Below, one piece after another: positions 21,797 through 34,045 of a stretch of 64,000 nucleotides of DNA. The stretch is from Tomocerus qinae (taxonomy: Eukaryota; Arthropoda; Collembola; Entomobryomorpha; Tomoceridae). Numbering within the stretch: the first letter of the stretch is position 1; every line of letters begins with the position of its first letter. Position numbers and translations under genes: made by a program. Location: NCBI GenBank assembly GCA_020055645.1, contig CM034549.1:2666001-2730000 (forward strand), written 5' to 3'. The notes under the pieces were generated by a model, which was not told the origin of the DNA, did not search any database, and saw only the letters and a list, made by a program, of their open reading frames with translations.

Positions 21797-22619
21797 TTAG
21801 CATCGGATTCCGGTTCCAATTGCCATAAATGTTCCGAATGTTCCTCCACCTTGAACCATTACTTTCCCAACATTGTTAATCAACTCTCGGCCTCGCATGC
21901 CATATCTGAAAACATAAAAGTCATCCAGCTTGTTAAATTATATTTATTATGAATCCAACCAAATCAACTTTCGAAATTAATTCCCAAATATGAGATTTTG
22001 GATACACAGGATATCTTTTCTGCTACTTTACCCTTATTCAAAACGCAAATTAAAAGGTAATTCCAAATGAGGCCGTTCTGATTTAAAAATGTTTTGGAAT
22101 TTCAAATGGGACAGATTAGCATCAAACGTAACAAGCTCGGATTTTTATTTTTAATAATTTGCATGGATTTTGGTCTAGTATTGGTCAAGGTTAAATAACT
22201 TCAATGAAAACTCATCCTGAATGTAGAGTAGGACGTTGGGTGGGAGTCGGGATGGGAGTACATAAATTGGGCTTACAGATGCAGCAATAGACTTAAAATA
22301 TTTTTTGGGAGACATCAACCCGAAATCTAAGTTTGAAGTTAAGAAAAATTTTACACCGTCGGTCCATACCCTACTTCATGCTTCAAACTAGAGGTAGTTG
22401 CTAATTTGCGATATTAACATACAGGAGTAATAATAAATAGTACGTGAAAAGAATTTTAAGTTAGAGGTACAAAATTAATGAATGAACGAACCTTAATGCA
22501 CTAAAACCTCCAAAAATTGCTCCGGAAGCCATTCCAATACAAAATCCTAGCATGAATCCCGTTTTCATTCGGTCAAAGCAGGATGGACCTTGATGATACA
22601 TTCCCCCAGGAACTGGCAT
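21797..22619 (-). CDS. ROMO1: Reactive oxygen species modulator 1 / inner-membrane protein ROMO1
   Basis: Two exons, 22619-22492 and 21905-21797, encode 78 aa (human 79). The protein starts [19 protein letters not shown] and ends [13 protein letters not shown], matching the family along its whole length. It has two hydrophobic Gly-rich helices ([19 protein letters not shown] and the [12 protein letters not shown] segment). ROMO1 is a small mitochondrial inner-membrane protein linked to cristae structure, the TIM23 import machinery and ROS. The intron (22491-21906) has a GTTCGT donor, weaker than usual, and a TTTCAG acceptor; phase 2 is consistent. It is convergent with MCM3. Confidence 0.96.
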
Positions 22620-25408
22620 TTGGATATTGGAATTTTATCCAATATAACGAAAAGTGCACGAAATGTAAATGTTGATCTCGGTAATTGCTAATCGAAGAAA
22701 TGAATGTTGAATAACCTGCTGATGTGAAAGATTTTCATAAAAAAATTATTTGAATTTCCCCCAACACTTGTGCATTAACAAGTCTTACGCAATATACAAT
22801 GATATCCAAATAAATTCCCAAAGGCTCAACGTACCCCACATTTGTATAGATTACGCGTAGATAGCCGATGAGTACACTACACCCTACCCTTAACTCTACC
22901 CTTCATCTACCTAGTATAATATTTATACCGTGCATAATAGTATGGTCTTTAACTCCATTACTCCTTTTCCTTTCTATTTGTTTCCTTGCGTTTCTATTTA
23001 TACTAAATACTATCTATACGAGCCTTGCCTACTTTTAAATAAAGATGTGAAATTGTTGTGAGTGACACGCTGCAGAGGACTACATGTTGCAAGATTTGAT
23101 TCGTTCAACCTTCTCGACCCGATCCGATCTGAAACAGAATCATGCAAAATTCTATATTATACCCTATTCATTCATTTATTCTTTTCTCACCTTTTGTTTA
23201 TCGAGTTCAAATCTTTAAATTACTAACTACAGATCACAATAAAAATATTCATTTATGCGTGAACGTGAATTCATAATAATCCATAAAATATGCTGTGATT
23301 TGTGTTTAGCTAGTACCTATTATCTTTTATAAGTTGATACTTTTATTATATACACAGTTACAGTCACCACACTGCCTGCACTACACACACATACACACCA
23401 CATATACAGCCATACGCACATACCAATAATCATTAGTTTCTTATTTCTTTAGTGGGTCAGACTAAAACTGATTTTTGTTTTCATTTCACTTTCCGTTTCC
23501 ACATGGTGAATTTTGAAGGGAAGGAATTGGTCGAGGAATGAGGTTAGGAACTAGAAAGTGTTGGGAGAGCTCGATTATGACAGTGGCCGGTTGGTCTAGT
23601 GGTATGATTCGCGCTTCGGGATATGTCGAGTGTGCGTGAGGTCCCGGGTTCAATTCCCGGACCGGCCCTCCAAGTTTTTGGACCACTTTTAACTTGTATT
23701 CAATTTTAGGTCATAGTCATAATATTATTTAGACTTGGAGTAAATTACACTTTAGTTCACGCTGTATCTGATATCATTTGCTTAATACCGTTGGCGTCCT
23801 TGATTAGCTTGCTACTAGTGATTGATGAAGAAAAGCGGTCATAATTTTTATACGATAATAAATACATGTATCGTATAACATGGTATAACATGTAATGACA
23901 TTCATGAGGAGCTAAAAAATAAATATGTAATGAGTAATGAATAATACTGTGTAATCAAGGTGAATGAAGAGCGCCATAATATACATTCGTAAAGTAACAT
24001 AAAGGACGGAGTAAAGAATTACTTTATTACTTATCTACTCTACTCTGGTATAATTGTAATGCCAATATTTTATTGCATCTCTATGTTCCATGTCCATGAT
24101 CATTGATCACTATCCATAGACAGCAACTGCGACCGTGTACATAAAATGATTTTTTTCTGCCTATATGCATGGGCTCCGCTCTGCAAACTCAATGATTTTA
24201 TTGCAATGAGTTATAACTTCACCAACTTTCGATAAGTCTTATACGACACCACACCATGCAGCTGCAGCTATACATATTGTATTTAATGTGATGTATATAA
24301 TGTAGGTATATATATAGGTCATCAGAATTAAATAAAAATTGAAATAGTACCTTAACCACGTAACATGAACATGCGTGTATGTTAACGTGTTAACTGTATA
24401 CTAAATAACTTAATTTTGTAGTGACTGTAACCTATATATACTACCTTGTTATTTTATCTCTCGGACATATTATGTTAAAAATCAGAGATAGAATTGCCAG
24501 CTTTATCTCTCAAATTGGTCTTCTTTTTGTCCTTCACTCACATTCTAAATGACAATCTCTATTACATATGGTTTTCATGTTTTATCTATAGGTGCTCCTT
24601 ACTACATCATGGAATCGGACGAGAATCCCTATTTCATCATTTAGCCCTTGAAGTAGTTATAATAACAGCATTATCATTATCAAGTATTGCATGTATTATA
24701 TATATTATAACCTCAACTATAACGATAATATTTTAGGTACTATTGGCATATACACTGAACAAATTACTTAACTTTTACGTCATTTTTAACGATCAACAAA
24801 GATAACGTTGACATTGAATAAGTATGTAGAGCCACATTATGCAAAATAAATTATGGTTTAATTCAGAGTATCTATGAGGTGGTTTTATATTCTTACCCGC
24901 ATTTGTATTTTTATTAAGAATTATTTTTGCGTTTTAATGACCAATAAACAAAGTTTTATAGATAATCCAAAAACACAGTTTCCACACTTTTCTGATAGTC
25001 TAAATATCAAACCGACGCTAACATAATATCAAGAGAATATAAAGTAAGGCTTTATTGCTTTCTTCATGCAAAGAAATGACATTTCTCTTTTAAACTTCAT
25101 ATAAACTTTCGCATGTGAAAGTGCCATGTTGAAACTCAAATTGCTTTCACATGTGAACCTATATGAAATAGGATTGCAAAGAGAAGGTATATAAAGCTTT
25201 ATTTTATGCATTTCCTGTATTTCAAAATAACAGACAAACAATCTCCTGGCTCAGTTCGAGCCTATTATATCGTTCCTTATTTAGTTATTTAATTACATAA
25301 ATTGATCACTTCCATATTCCCTATTTTACCATTATTGCACCAAAAGGTGATCCATTGAATCAAAGAATTAACGAATAGCTACCGGTAAAGCATTGCTACT
25401 AGTAAAAC
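22620..25408. other. Intergenic stretch around the tRNA gene
   Basis: Apart from the tRNA I see no gene. It is AT-rich with short CA-rich patches (near 23380-23400). The nearest landmarks are the ROMO1 promoter side on the left and the start of the kinase-etherase gene on the right. Confidence 0.45.
23585..23668 (+). tRNA. tRNA-Pro(CGG) with a 12-nt intron
   Basis: A complete cloverleaf is visible. The acceptor stem is GGCCGGT with ACCGGCC. The D-arm matches eukaryotic tRNA-Pro (TGGTCTAGTGGTATGATTC). The anticodon stem CGCGC (23610-23614) pairs with GCGTG (23634-23638), and the T-arm is CCGGGTTCAATTCCCGG. The anticodon is CGG at 23617-23619, followed by G37 and a 12-nt insertion at 23621-23632, the canonical intron position 37/38. 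Removal gives a 72-nt tRNA. A T run at about 23676-23680 is a Pol III terminator. Confidence 0.93.
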
Positions 25409-28400
25409 ATGTACACGTTGGCGATAGAATGTGGAGCAACGAGCTCAGAAGCATTTCTTGTGGATAAGAATGAGAATTCTCAAAAGCAAATGATTTTTGG
25501 TTCCGCAAACTTTCAACTCATGAACGAACCACAACTGGAAAGTTTCTTCTCAAAAATTCGGGAGTATTTTCTTGAGTTTGACGTAGAGGCGATTGGCGTG
25601 GGTATGCCTGGTATTTTGGACGATGCTGACAAACAGGTATGTAAATAATGTCCCTGATCTTATTTGATGGGGAGGATCTCGAGATATTCCATGGCATATG
25701 TATGTAATGGTATCTCATAAATCGTCATAAATTCCATAGTAGACATCCACTCCCGTATCAACGTTATAATATATTGTCAATTGTGTGTGAGAACTGTGCA
25801 CATGCTTTCCCTTTGAACATTTGTAGAATAAAACGAGGAAGAGAGTATGAAAGTGGGACAAGATAATATTTTTCAGGGATTTATAACGACGACTATATAC
25901 TCCTCTTTTAATAGTGTGTGGGGAAAGTAATCCGGAAATTGTGGCCAGACGTGAAAGGTCTGTGGATTGGGAATGATTTACAAACGGCTTTGGCATGTAT
26001 TGACGACGCATACGAATTGAGAGCTGTGGTCGTGGCCGGAACTGGTTCCTGCTGCTACGGGACAAATGGCGAAAATTCAGGGAAGGTCGGTGGTTATGGT
26101 CATCGCATAGGTAAGTAACACTTAACACATACATATACATTAGGTGAAAGCAATGAGGGGAACCAACAAATCCAAATTACGTAATTCCCTTGATCGTCTG
26201 TACGGAATTTCAAAGCTATTTCGTGCTGAGTCCAGCAAGAGACACCGGATGCATACTTATACAAGTTACAGGAATGTTTGCATTTATTTATGAGACGATT
26301 CTACTTACATGTTGTCTAAACTTGTCTACTTCTACATAACACTATACTGCACCTTTTACGCTTGTATCGACACTAAACTCGGATGTACTACAATGCCCTG
26401 CTATGTACTAAAACTCATTCAAATGCCTATCAAGTATCATAAATCAAGATGTCAACATTTTTTAAATGTGGCTCAATGGAACCAATTTCCAATGGAAATG
26501 AATATTATGTGGAATCTTAGTCATTGCATTATTAGGAGCAAGTATAAAATGGATTTATTGAGACATTTATTTATCTTTTGAACAATATCGTCAACTTTGA
26601 TGCTCATTTCAATGGTCTAATAGTTGTCAGTGTGTTTTAAATTAAACCGAGTTTAGTTAAGTACAAACGTAACGCTAATCAAAGCAAAGTTTTATAACAA
26701 TTGTTTGAAATTGGTTGTCTGTGACGCTTGTCTGAGATTGCATTTTGATTGTCTAAATCTCTACTGTATTATAATGCCAGTCTTAGATAGATCAATTTTA
26801 CTTACCTATATGTTTAAGTTGTTCCGGGAGTCACTGCAAGTAAGCCCTCGCGGCTTGAGCGGTAGCATAGTTCTACTAATCAATAGTAGTAACCATGCTC
26901 TCCCCCTAACACACACACTACCTATATGTTTATGTATATACTGGGCCCCCAGTAGTGTTATTGAATTTCCAAAGATTTGTGCGTTGACATTTGGTTTAAA
27001 TTTCGAAATATGCTAATGTTATCCCAGAGGATAGTTCCTGTTTTATGCAATAATATACATTATACATACATTGCATATATGCAGAAAACAATGAACTACA
27101 CTTTGGGTTAGTATTAGCATAAAATGATATAATGTATTAGCATTCGAAATTACGTCAAAATTGTAAAATCGTTGGTAGTCTTTTGAAATTCAATAACAAT
27201 CCTGGTGGCGTAGTACAGTGATATAAAAGCTGGAATGAAAACGTATTTCTACGTAGGTGATCGAGGGTCTGGTTATGCACTAGCGGAGAAAGCAATCCGA
27301 CTGGCCCTTCGCCAGCACGAACATAATTGCCCATTGATGCAAACGTTAGATTCAGCTGAAATTTCTTCAGATATGCTGTCTGCTATCATGGAACAAATTG
27401 GAATACGCACAATTAAGCAGCTCGTAATTTGGATGTTGTCAGCCAAGAAGGATGAAATCGCCTCATTGGCTGCTCTTGTTCTTCTCAAGTGGAAGCAAGG
27501 AGATGAGCTCGCGAAAAGCGTCGTGGTGGAAGCTATTCAGGATTTATCTGCTGACTGCATCTGTCTTGTTAACAAATTATTGAAAACTGTTAATCAAAGG
27601 GACAGAGTGGAAGGTGCTGATACTTCAGTTTTTAATCTGGGAATTGGACTCACAGGAAGTTTATTTACAAAAGACGCTGTCTTTGCTGACACCTTCAAAA
27701 GGTGTTTAGTCTCACAACTGCCAAAGGAAATTAGTGTAGGTAATTGTTCCATTGAGATTCTAGAGAGTACAGCTCTAGGGTCGGTGAAAGCCTTGCGGGA
27801 ATATACTCAGAAAACCCATTCAGAAAAGACATCTAGAGTGGAACCAACATTAGACGAGAGGGAGAAGCTTTTGGCAGAAAATATTTTGCCAGTGGCTCTA
27901 GGACTTTCTCTGACGGAACAGAGAAATGCGAAATCAATGTATTTGGATCGAATGCCTGTCGAAGAAGCCATTGATCTGATGATTGACGAGGAAAAGAGTA
28001 TCTTTGAGAGAATTCGTGAACAGAAGGAATCCATAGGAATTCTTGTGGACCGGGTGTGCACTGCATTTCAGAATGGTGGTCGGCTGTTTTATGTCGGTTG
28101 TGGGACAAGTGGACGTCTCGGAATTCTCGATGCGACGGAATGCCCACCGACTTTCAGGTCACCCCATGAATGGGTCCAGGGAATCATTGCTGGTGGCTTC
28201 TCTACTGTCAGTGTGGCCAAAGAAGGAGCGGAGGATTCCATCACGGATGGAATGAAAGCCATTGATGACAGAAAAATCAATAGCAAGGATATTGTCGTTG
28301 GTAAGCACTCTAAGTTTCTAAAGAATAAACAAAATTGCAAAAAACCGAAAAGCCTTGTCTCACGTATGGCCTACCAAAGGTAAAGGAAACCCTAAAAGCC

Positions 28401-29228
28401 ACCTTTGTCTGATCACATTCTCGATGAAAGATGACAGAGCAAACAGGAAACATGATTAATGAATGGCCTGCTAAACTTTAATTTTTCTTTGCATAGCTTT
28501 TTCGTAAGTTTTATTTCCTTGCGCAACTACATGAATTGAGTTTCTAGCAATATTATGAACAGATGAGTGAGAGATGTTGTCGATTCTGTGACAGACAGCA
28601 TTAAACTTACTTTGTAGTGCATGATCCGAACATTTCAACGAAAGTGCAGTATTTATAAGAGATGAAGTACATGTATGAGCTCGTTTCTTTAGTCACAGCT
28701 GCTTACATTCAGCTGAAAGCGAAGTCATTCATAACAGTACGCTGTAGTCATATTATTTTAAAATCCGAAATAAAATTTTGATGTGGTGTGGTTGAAGGTG
28801 TTATGGCCTGTGGGCGAACTCCTTATGTTTGGGGAGCGATTCACCGAGCGAAATCTCTGGAGGCTTTCACTGGCTGCTTAACATTTAATACGGAGCTTAA
28901 GTTGAAAATCGAACCGGATTTGTTCATTTCCATGAATCTCGGAGCAGAAGTTTTAACTGGGAGCACTCGACTAAAATGCGGCACAGCCACAAAATGCATT
29001 CTAAATATGCTGTCAACTCTGGCTATGGTTAAGTATGGTAAATGCTTTGAGAATCTGATGGTGGATTTGAACCCAGCCAATCAGAAATTGAAACAAAGGT
29101 CGCTGCGCATCGTTCTGCTTATGACAAGCCACGAAAAGAGGATTAGCGAGGAAGAAGCCAGGGATATCCTCATCAAAAATAACTATGATATACGCAGCAC
29201 TGTACAATCAATACGTGATCTTCCCTAA
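25409..29228 (+). CDS. BadF/NAGK-type sugar kinase fused to MurQ-type MurNAc-6-phosphate etherase
   Basis: Exons 25409-25636, 25915-26110, 27257-28300 and 28798-29228 join in frame (phases 0, 1, 1) to give 632 aa. An in-frame TAA lies just before the ATG, fixing the start. Residues 1 to about 330 are a BadF/BadG/NAGK-like kinase: ECGATSSEAFLVD (phosphate loop), GIGVGMPG, the catalytic Asp in GNDLQTALA, GTGSCC and GGYGHRIGDRGSG. Residues about 355-632 are a MurQ/SIS-domain etherase: LSLTEQRN, YVGCGTSGRLGILDATECPP, KEGAED, GRTPYV, EVLTGSTRLKCGTATK, NLMVDLNPAN, and a UBA-like C-terminal helix pair. The catalytic Glu pair (about 436 and 467) has the same spacing as E. coli Glu83/Glu114. Expected role: phosphorylate MurNAc (or GlcNAc), then cleave the lactyl ether to GlcNAc-6-P and D-lactate. 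The activities are inferred. The MurQ homologue GCKR lacks such a kinase. Confidence 0.92.
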
Positions 29229-31961
29229 CCAAATGCAAATGAAATGCTAATAATAAATAAAGTTCATTTACTGACATTTATTTCTTAACTTTGTTTCACA
29301 ACATTGTATTTTGTCCAATACATGGTTCATTTGTATCATATAGACATTCATCTTAGATAAGTTTTAGCTTTCGTATATCATTAAGACTTCATGTTACATT
29401 TTGTATTCTACAGTCAATTCAATCCTATTAAGTAAAGTACGTACATATAGGTACAATCATTTTCAATTCGTGCACAGTTGCATCTGTTTAATTATTTCGT
29501 ACATACCTACTTGCTGTTAATACAATTAGGCATGTTTTTCTGAGCAGTCATTCATTGTTTAATAGTAACCAATTTTTTTCTTAATCGTCTCCCAAGCATG
29601 GTGAAAGTTGAAAAGATGATTTATAATAGCTATAATTGGGTAATTTGTAATTGAACACCTCTTCATAATCTAATAAATTAGCTCGTTTCAGTATCGACTT
29701 CCTGAACTGCTTATAGCGTGGATTTTTCTGCAGATGCTGATGTTCCACTTTATTAGTTTTTACATCAGTGTGCTTTGCACAATTTATACAAACGTGGCTA
29801 TCTACCTATATGTAATAATACTATGCAGGTATTAACTTCTTGGGAAACGGTTCTGAGTGAGGATTAGGGTAACAGAGTAACTTTCGTAATGTAAGCAGTG
29901 AAGCGCTACTGAAGTAAGCTTTGCTTAAGCAATTGCTTTCTCTTCCCTAATGCTTTTATTTTTTCGTAACCCTATGACGCAGAGGAAACTTTTACTCCGA
30001 TTTGTGTCCATTAGATGAATGGAGAAAGTGAAGAGAAAGAAAGTGAAAGCCAATTACCTCGCTCGAGTCAGAACTTGGCTTTCTGATGAATTAACCAGCA
30101 TGAACATATACAGAAACAAGATGAGTATACAAAATGAAAGTTGGTAAAAGCTTATGAAACATTTGAAGGAAAGTTAAAACATTTTTAAATAGATGAGCTT
30201 AAGAACTTTCGGAAGTTAGAATTTTATGTGGGCAATTTATTTGATGCCATAATGGAATTGTGGCATAGTTTATGGTATCCTGTGCGGGTTGTGCTCTGGC
30301 ACTGTTTTTGTGCACTTAAATTTTAAAATAGTTCCATTCCCATCTTCAGACAGAGTATGAATACTTTGAGATTGAGCTTGATTCCCATCCAGTCAGACAG
30401 CATTACTATCTAGATGGAGAAAGCATTAGGCCTAAACATTCTTCTTGGTTAGCTCTTTATGACATGCAATGCTACATAACACGTATATAGCCTACATACT
30501 TGTATTATGCCTTTTAGGTCAGGGAGAGCGGATTTTGTGAAGCCCTCTCTGACATATGCTACAAATAGTACCCTACATTATTTCCCTATCAATTTCAGAT
30601 AACTAAAATAAATTCCAACTCACTCTGCATTCTGCAACATTCAAATTCACACGGTTAGATTAGATCTCGTAGCTACTGTGGTGGTCTGTTGTAGTACAAA
30701 TACTTCACATTTACACTTCTATCTATCACAAGTTGCACAGTACATGTTGAAATTGAAAGTAGATGTATTTGACGTATTATTGGTATATGCTAGCAAAGAC
30801 GGGTGATATCTTTAAAGATGTGTTTGTTTATTTTTTAATTGTTGCCCTATTTAGGATTAGTGAACTCAGATCACCTAATTTAGAGAATACCAGGGTTAGT
30901 ACCTATTTTTATCACCATCATTTTTCGTTTAGTTATCATGTAGATTGTATTGTGTATTGATAGGCCTAAATCGTGATTTTGTGATAATGAAATTTCTTGT
31001 TTCACATTTTTATACAATATGTTTTATCTAATTGCTTTGTATCAGGGCATGTGAATACCTATTGTGTATAACATGAAGTTTGTTCTATGTTGTAAGTTGT
31101 AATTTAGTCAATTAAGGTTTTAAAAAATCAAACACCTAGTAGTTGTACATACAGACTTTGTTATTAAAACAAAACAGACAAACCTACACATAATACAGGA
31201 ACATTATTAAAAAATTCTAAAGAAAAATATATATCATCCTACGTATACTGTACCTATAAAATGCTGCTGTGAAAAAATGGATGATAGATTTATACATACT
31301 GTTTCCACTATTAGTTTCAAAATCACATGAGTGTAATATTTACCGCATTATTATATACATTATGGTAAGCAACAAGACTATACTTTTTCAAATCACATAC
31401 TAAATAACTTATTTTCCAATGCTGTGCCAGATAACACTCCTTGCTTAAGATTTCAAGCTTTGGTATACATCAAGCAATCATATACTTTCCTATAGACTTC
31501 CATTTAGTACATTCAATTACTTATAATTATAAATACATCTAAACTCTGTTTAGACCTGTTTACAGTTTGCTTAAACATTTTAATATAACATTTATCTGTA
31601 CTTTTCCATAATGTAATTTATTCAATTATTAGCAATGTTTAAGACTTAGACATGGTCATTCTCAATTCTTAGACTTGTTAACTAATGAAACAAAGTGTGC
31701 GGTAATTCCACAACTCCAGAAAAATAATGACTCTAATCATTTAATACACAAAATGCTATGGTGTGGTGTGAGTAGTTGGTTTGGTATTGCACATGTTTGC
31801 ATAGATAGGTTACGTTATAATAATATTAACTAAAGAAATAATTTATGTCTTAATCATCCCTTTACTTCCTTAATGCCAGTATCCGCTACAGCAGTTGCAT
31901 CTGCTTGAGTAATAGCCTACTAATATTAGTTTTAATACCTTTTCCTCTTTCATAATGTTAC
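29229..31961. other. Gene-free stretch after the fusion gene
   Basis: It starts with a probable short 3'UTR (AATAAA at 29252). The remainder is AT-rich with no coding exon that I can recognise. I looked on the minus strand for the missing folliculin C-terminal exons and saw none. Confidence 0.45.
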
Positions 31962-34045
31962 TCATACAGTTTTTAAATAATTGTTATACTCGATTACACT
32001 AGATTTGGCAACCGTAGTCGCAAAGTAGGAGTCATCGTGTGAGCAGATACTTTCAAATGAGATGAAATTTGGTTTTTCAGGATCAAACTGACTTTTGCCC
32101 ATTTTATACAAAAAGCCAAAACGACTCCTTAGTCGGCATTCTCGTTGTAGTAGTAGACGAGAGTTCAGAAGCTCTTTATGGGAAATCTTTAGTTCATTGT
32201 GAAGATAGTTAAATCGATTCCACATCACGTCTGGATCTGTCAAAATACGAAGTGAATTTTAGGATACAAAATGACTAATGAAATTAAAATAAAATAAGTA
32301 AACAATAAACAAGATAAGATAGAAATAGAGTGTTTACGTTCCAGCCAGAGTCTAGGATGAGTTAATAGGAGCTGAACTATTTCTTCAGGTTCGAACCCCA
32401 TTTCTTCTTTGAATTTAAAGGTAACAAACTGGACACGATGTGTTTTACTGGCAATAAGCTTGGGTCCCACTGTAGCTAAAGTTCGAACTTGATTTCCAGT
32501 GAGTTTGAAAAACTTTTGAAAGAATCCTAACCGCCTATCGATCTCTGTCACACTGTAAACAATACAAAGACAGTCCACAACGTTTTAGTCACTTTTGCTT
32601 ACACATTTGATATATTGCATAAACTATTTGCACAAAACAGTAAGATATTTTATACAAGAGCTCCTCCTTGCAATACATAGTAACTAAACTCAAATACTAG
32701 TCTATATACACAAGAGCTCAAGAGCTAACAGTAACAAAAGGGGCGACAGGCGACTTACTTAAATGATAGCCAGTTAGGTTCAGAATTTATGATCCGGATA
32801 ATTCCTTCTTCGGTGAACTTCTTTGATCTTAAATATTCTATTCGCTTCTCCAGATTTTCTAAGTTCTCTTTCAGAATAAATGGATTCCGAGTAAAGTAAG
32901 CTCCTAGTTTATTTAAAGGAACTCCGTTGTCACAAAGAAATCTGTTAAAATACACAAACGCTTTAAATAAATTGGTAAATTTATGATGATATAAAACAGT
33001 ACAAAGATTAACAATAGAAGACAGAGAAAATATCTAACGCAGAAACGTGCATGTTTTGACTTTTTTGTGACATTGGCTTTCAAAAGTAGCTCATTTCGGT
33101 GAAAATATGTATTAAAAAAGAATTTCCCTTTATCATTTGTCATGTTGAGAAAAATTAAAAAAACCATTGAATTATAAGTAAATAAAATAATATTTAGCTC
33201 GCTCAATTTTAAATGAATAATGAAATATAAATCTGATTTAATTAATATTATACCAATTAGTGAAGATTCCACGTTCCACCAACAAACATTTAAGCACCCA
33301 TTTACTTCAATTCTGAACATTTAATCTTCGAGAATGTTACTACTATAAAAATTTCACTAAAAGAAAAGAAACTTTTCACATGTCCAGAATTAAGATAAAT
33401 ACTAGCTTCTTATTTTTACTTCACAAACAACTTAAAACATTTGGCATACCTTATGTAAGGAACGATATCTTGTTCAAAGTCCAACCGTAATATAAATTTT
33501 GGGCTTCTAGTTTTTCTTTCCAACTTAGAAAGATCTACTCCCAGATCAATTAACTTTTTAAGTGTGTACGAGTCGTTGACATAAGGAGCGAAATTAAATG
33601 TTATATTTGGAAATGCAGGTGCTGAGTTCCATATGAGATCCTTCTTTTCTTCATCATCTAATTCTAGCTCCCTTTTCCATTCAAAGCCACCAGAGTGAAG
33701 TGAATCGCGAGAAAGTTCTGATGACTTTTCAGGAGTAATCTCATCCAGGATGTGTGACTGAGTGCTGTTTGAAACATGCGAATGGGAAGAACTGAAGCTT
33801 TTTACTAGAGGACTCCTGTACCGAGATAATGAATGTTGTGAAGAACATCTCTGTAGATTTAAGTATATTATTCCTTGGGGCGAGTTCCCACAAAAGTTTC
33901 TCCCTCCTGAGTAATTAAAGTTCTTGGGTCTGGTTGTTGTGATAGCTGCGGTAACTGGAAAACGGATAGCATTTGAATTCACAACCCAAGAAGTGGTAAT
34001 CCTCGAAAGTGAGCTGCTAATCAAGTTATAAGTCAACATCGACAT
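31962..34045 (-). CDS. MTERF3: Mitochondrial transcription termination factor 3-like protein
   Basis: Five exons on the minus strand, 34045-33450, 32941-32759, 32552-32338 and 32236-31962 plus their GT-AG joins (four coding segments after the start; phases 2, 2, 1), give about 422 aa (human MTERF3 417). The N-terminus (MSMLTYNLISSSLSRITTSW) looks like a mitochondrial presequence. mTERF helical repeats follow, with LERKTRSPKFILRLDFEQDI, RRLGFFQKFFKLT, GFEPEEIVQLLLTHP and, near the end, QFDPEKPNFISFESI, the MTERF3 C-terminal signature. MTERF3 controls mitochondrial transcription and mitoribosome assembly. The first ATG (34045) lies inside the 3' end of the folliculin frame, overlapping it by 20 nt in another frame. 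That suggests either a shared transcript or a promoter within the folliculin exon. Confidence 0.88.

Noticed and set aside
26309-27016. Two short plus-strand frames in the 1.1-kb second intron of the fusion gene
   Set aside because: Low-complexity random content, not needed for the in-frame exon joins, and no splice phase fit.
27807-28340. Open frames on the minus strand and in other frames across the kinase-etherase exon
   Set aside because: They mirror the real coding frame and show no family features.
25409-29228. Bacterial contamination or chimeric assembly as the source of the MurQ-like sequence
   Set aside because: The frame is split by three GT-AG introns that interrupt conserved motifs precisely, base composition matches the surroundings, and an animal-type tRNA and ROMO1 lie a few kb away.
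32913-33320. 135-codon minus-strand frame in an MTERF3 intron
   Set aside because: Ile/Leu/Phe-rich AT-driven intron sequence; the real exon 32941-32759 uses another frame.
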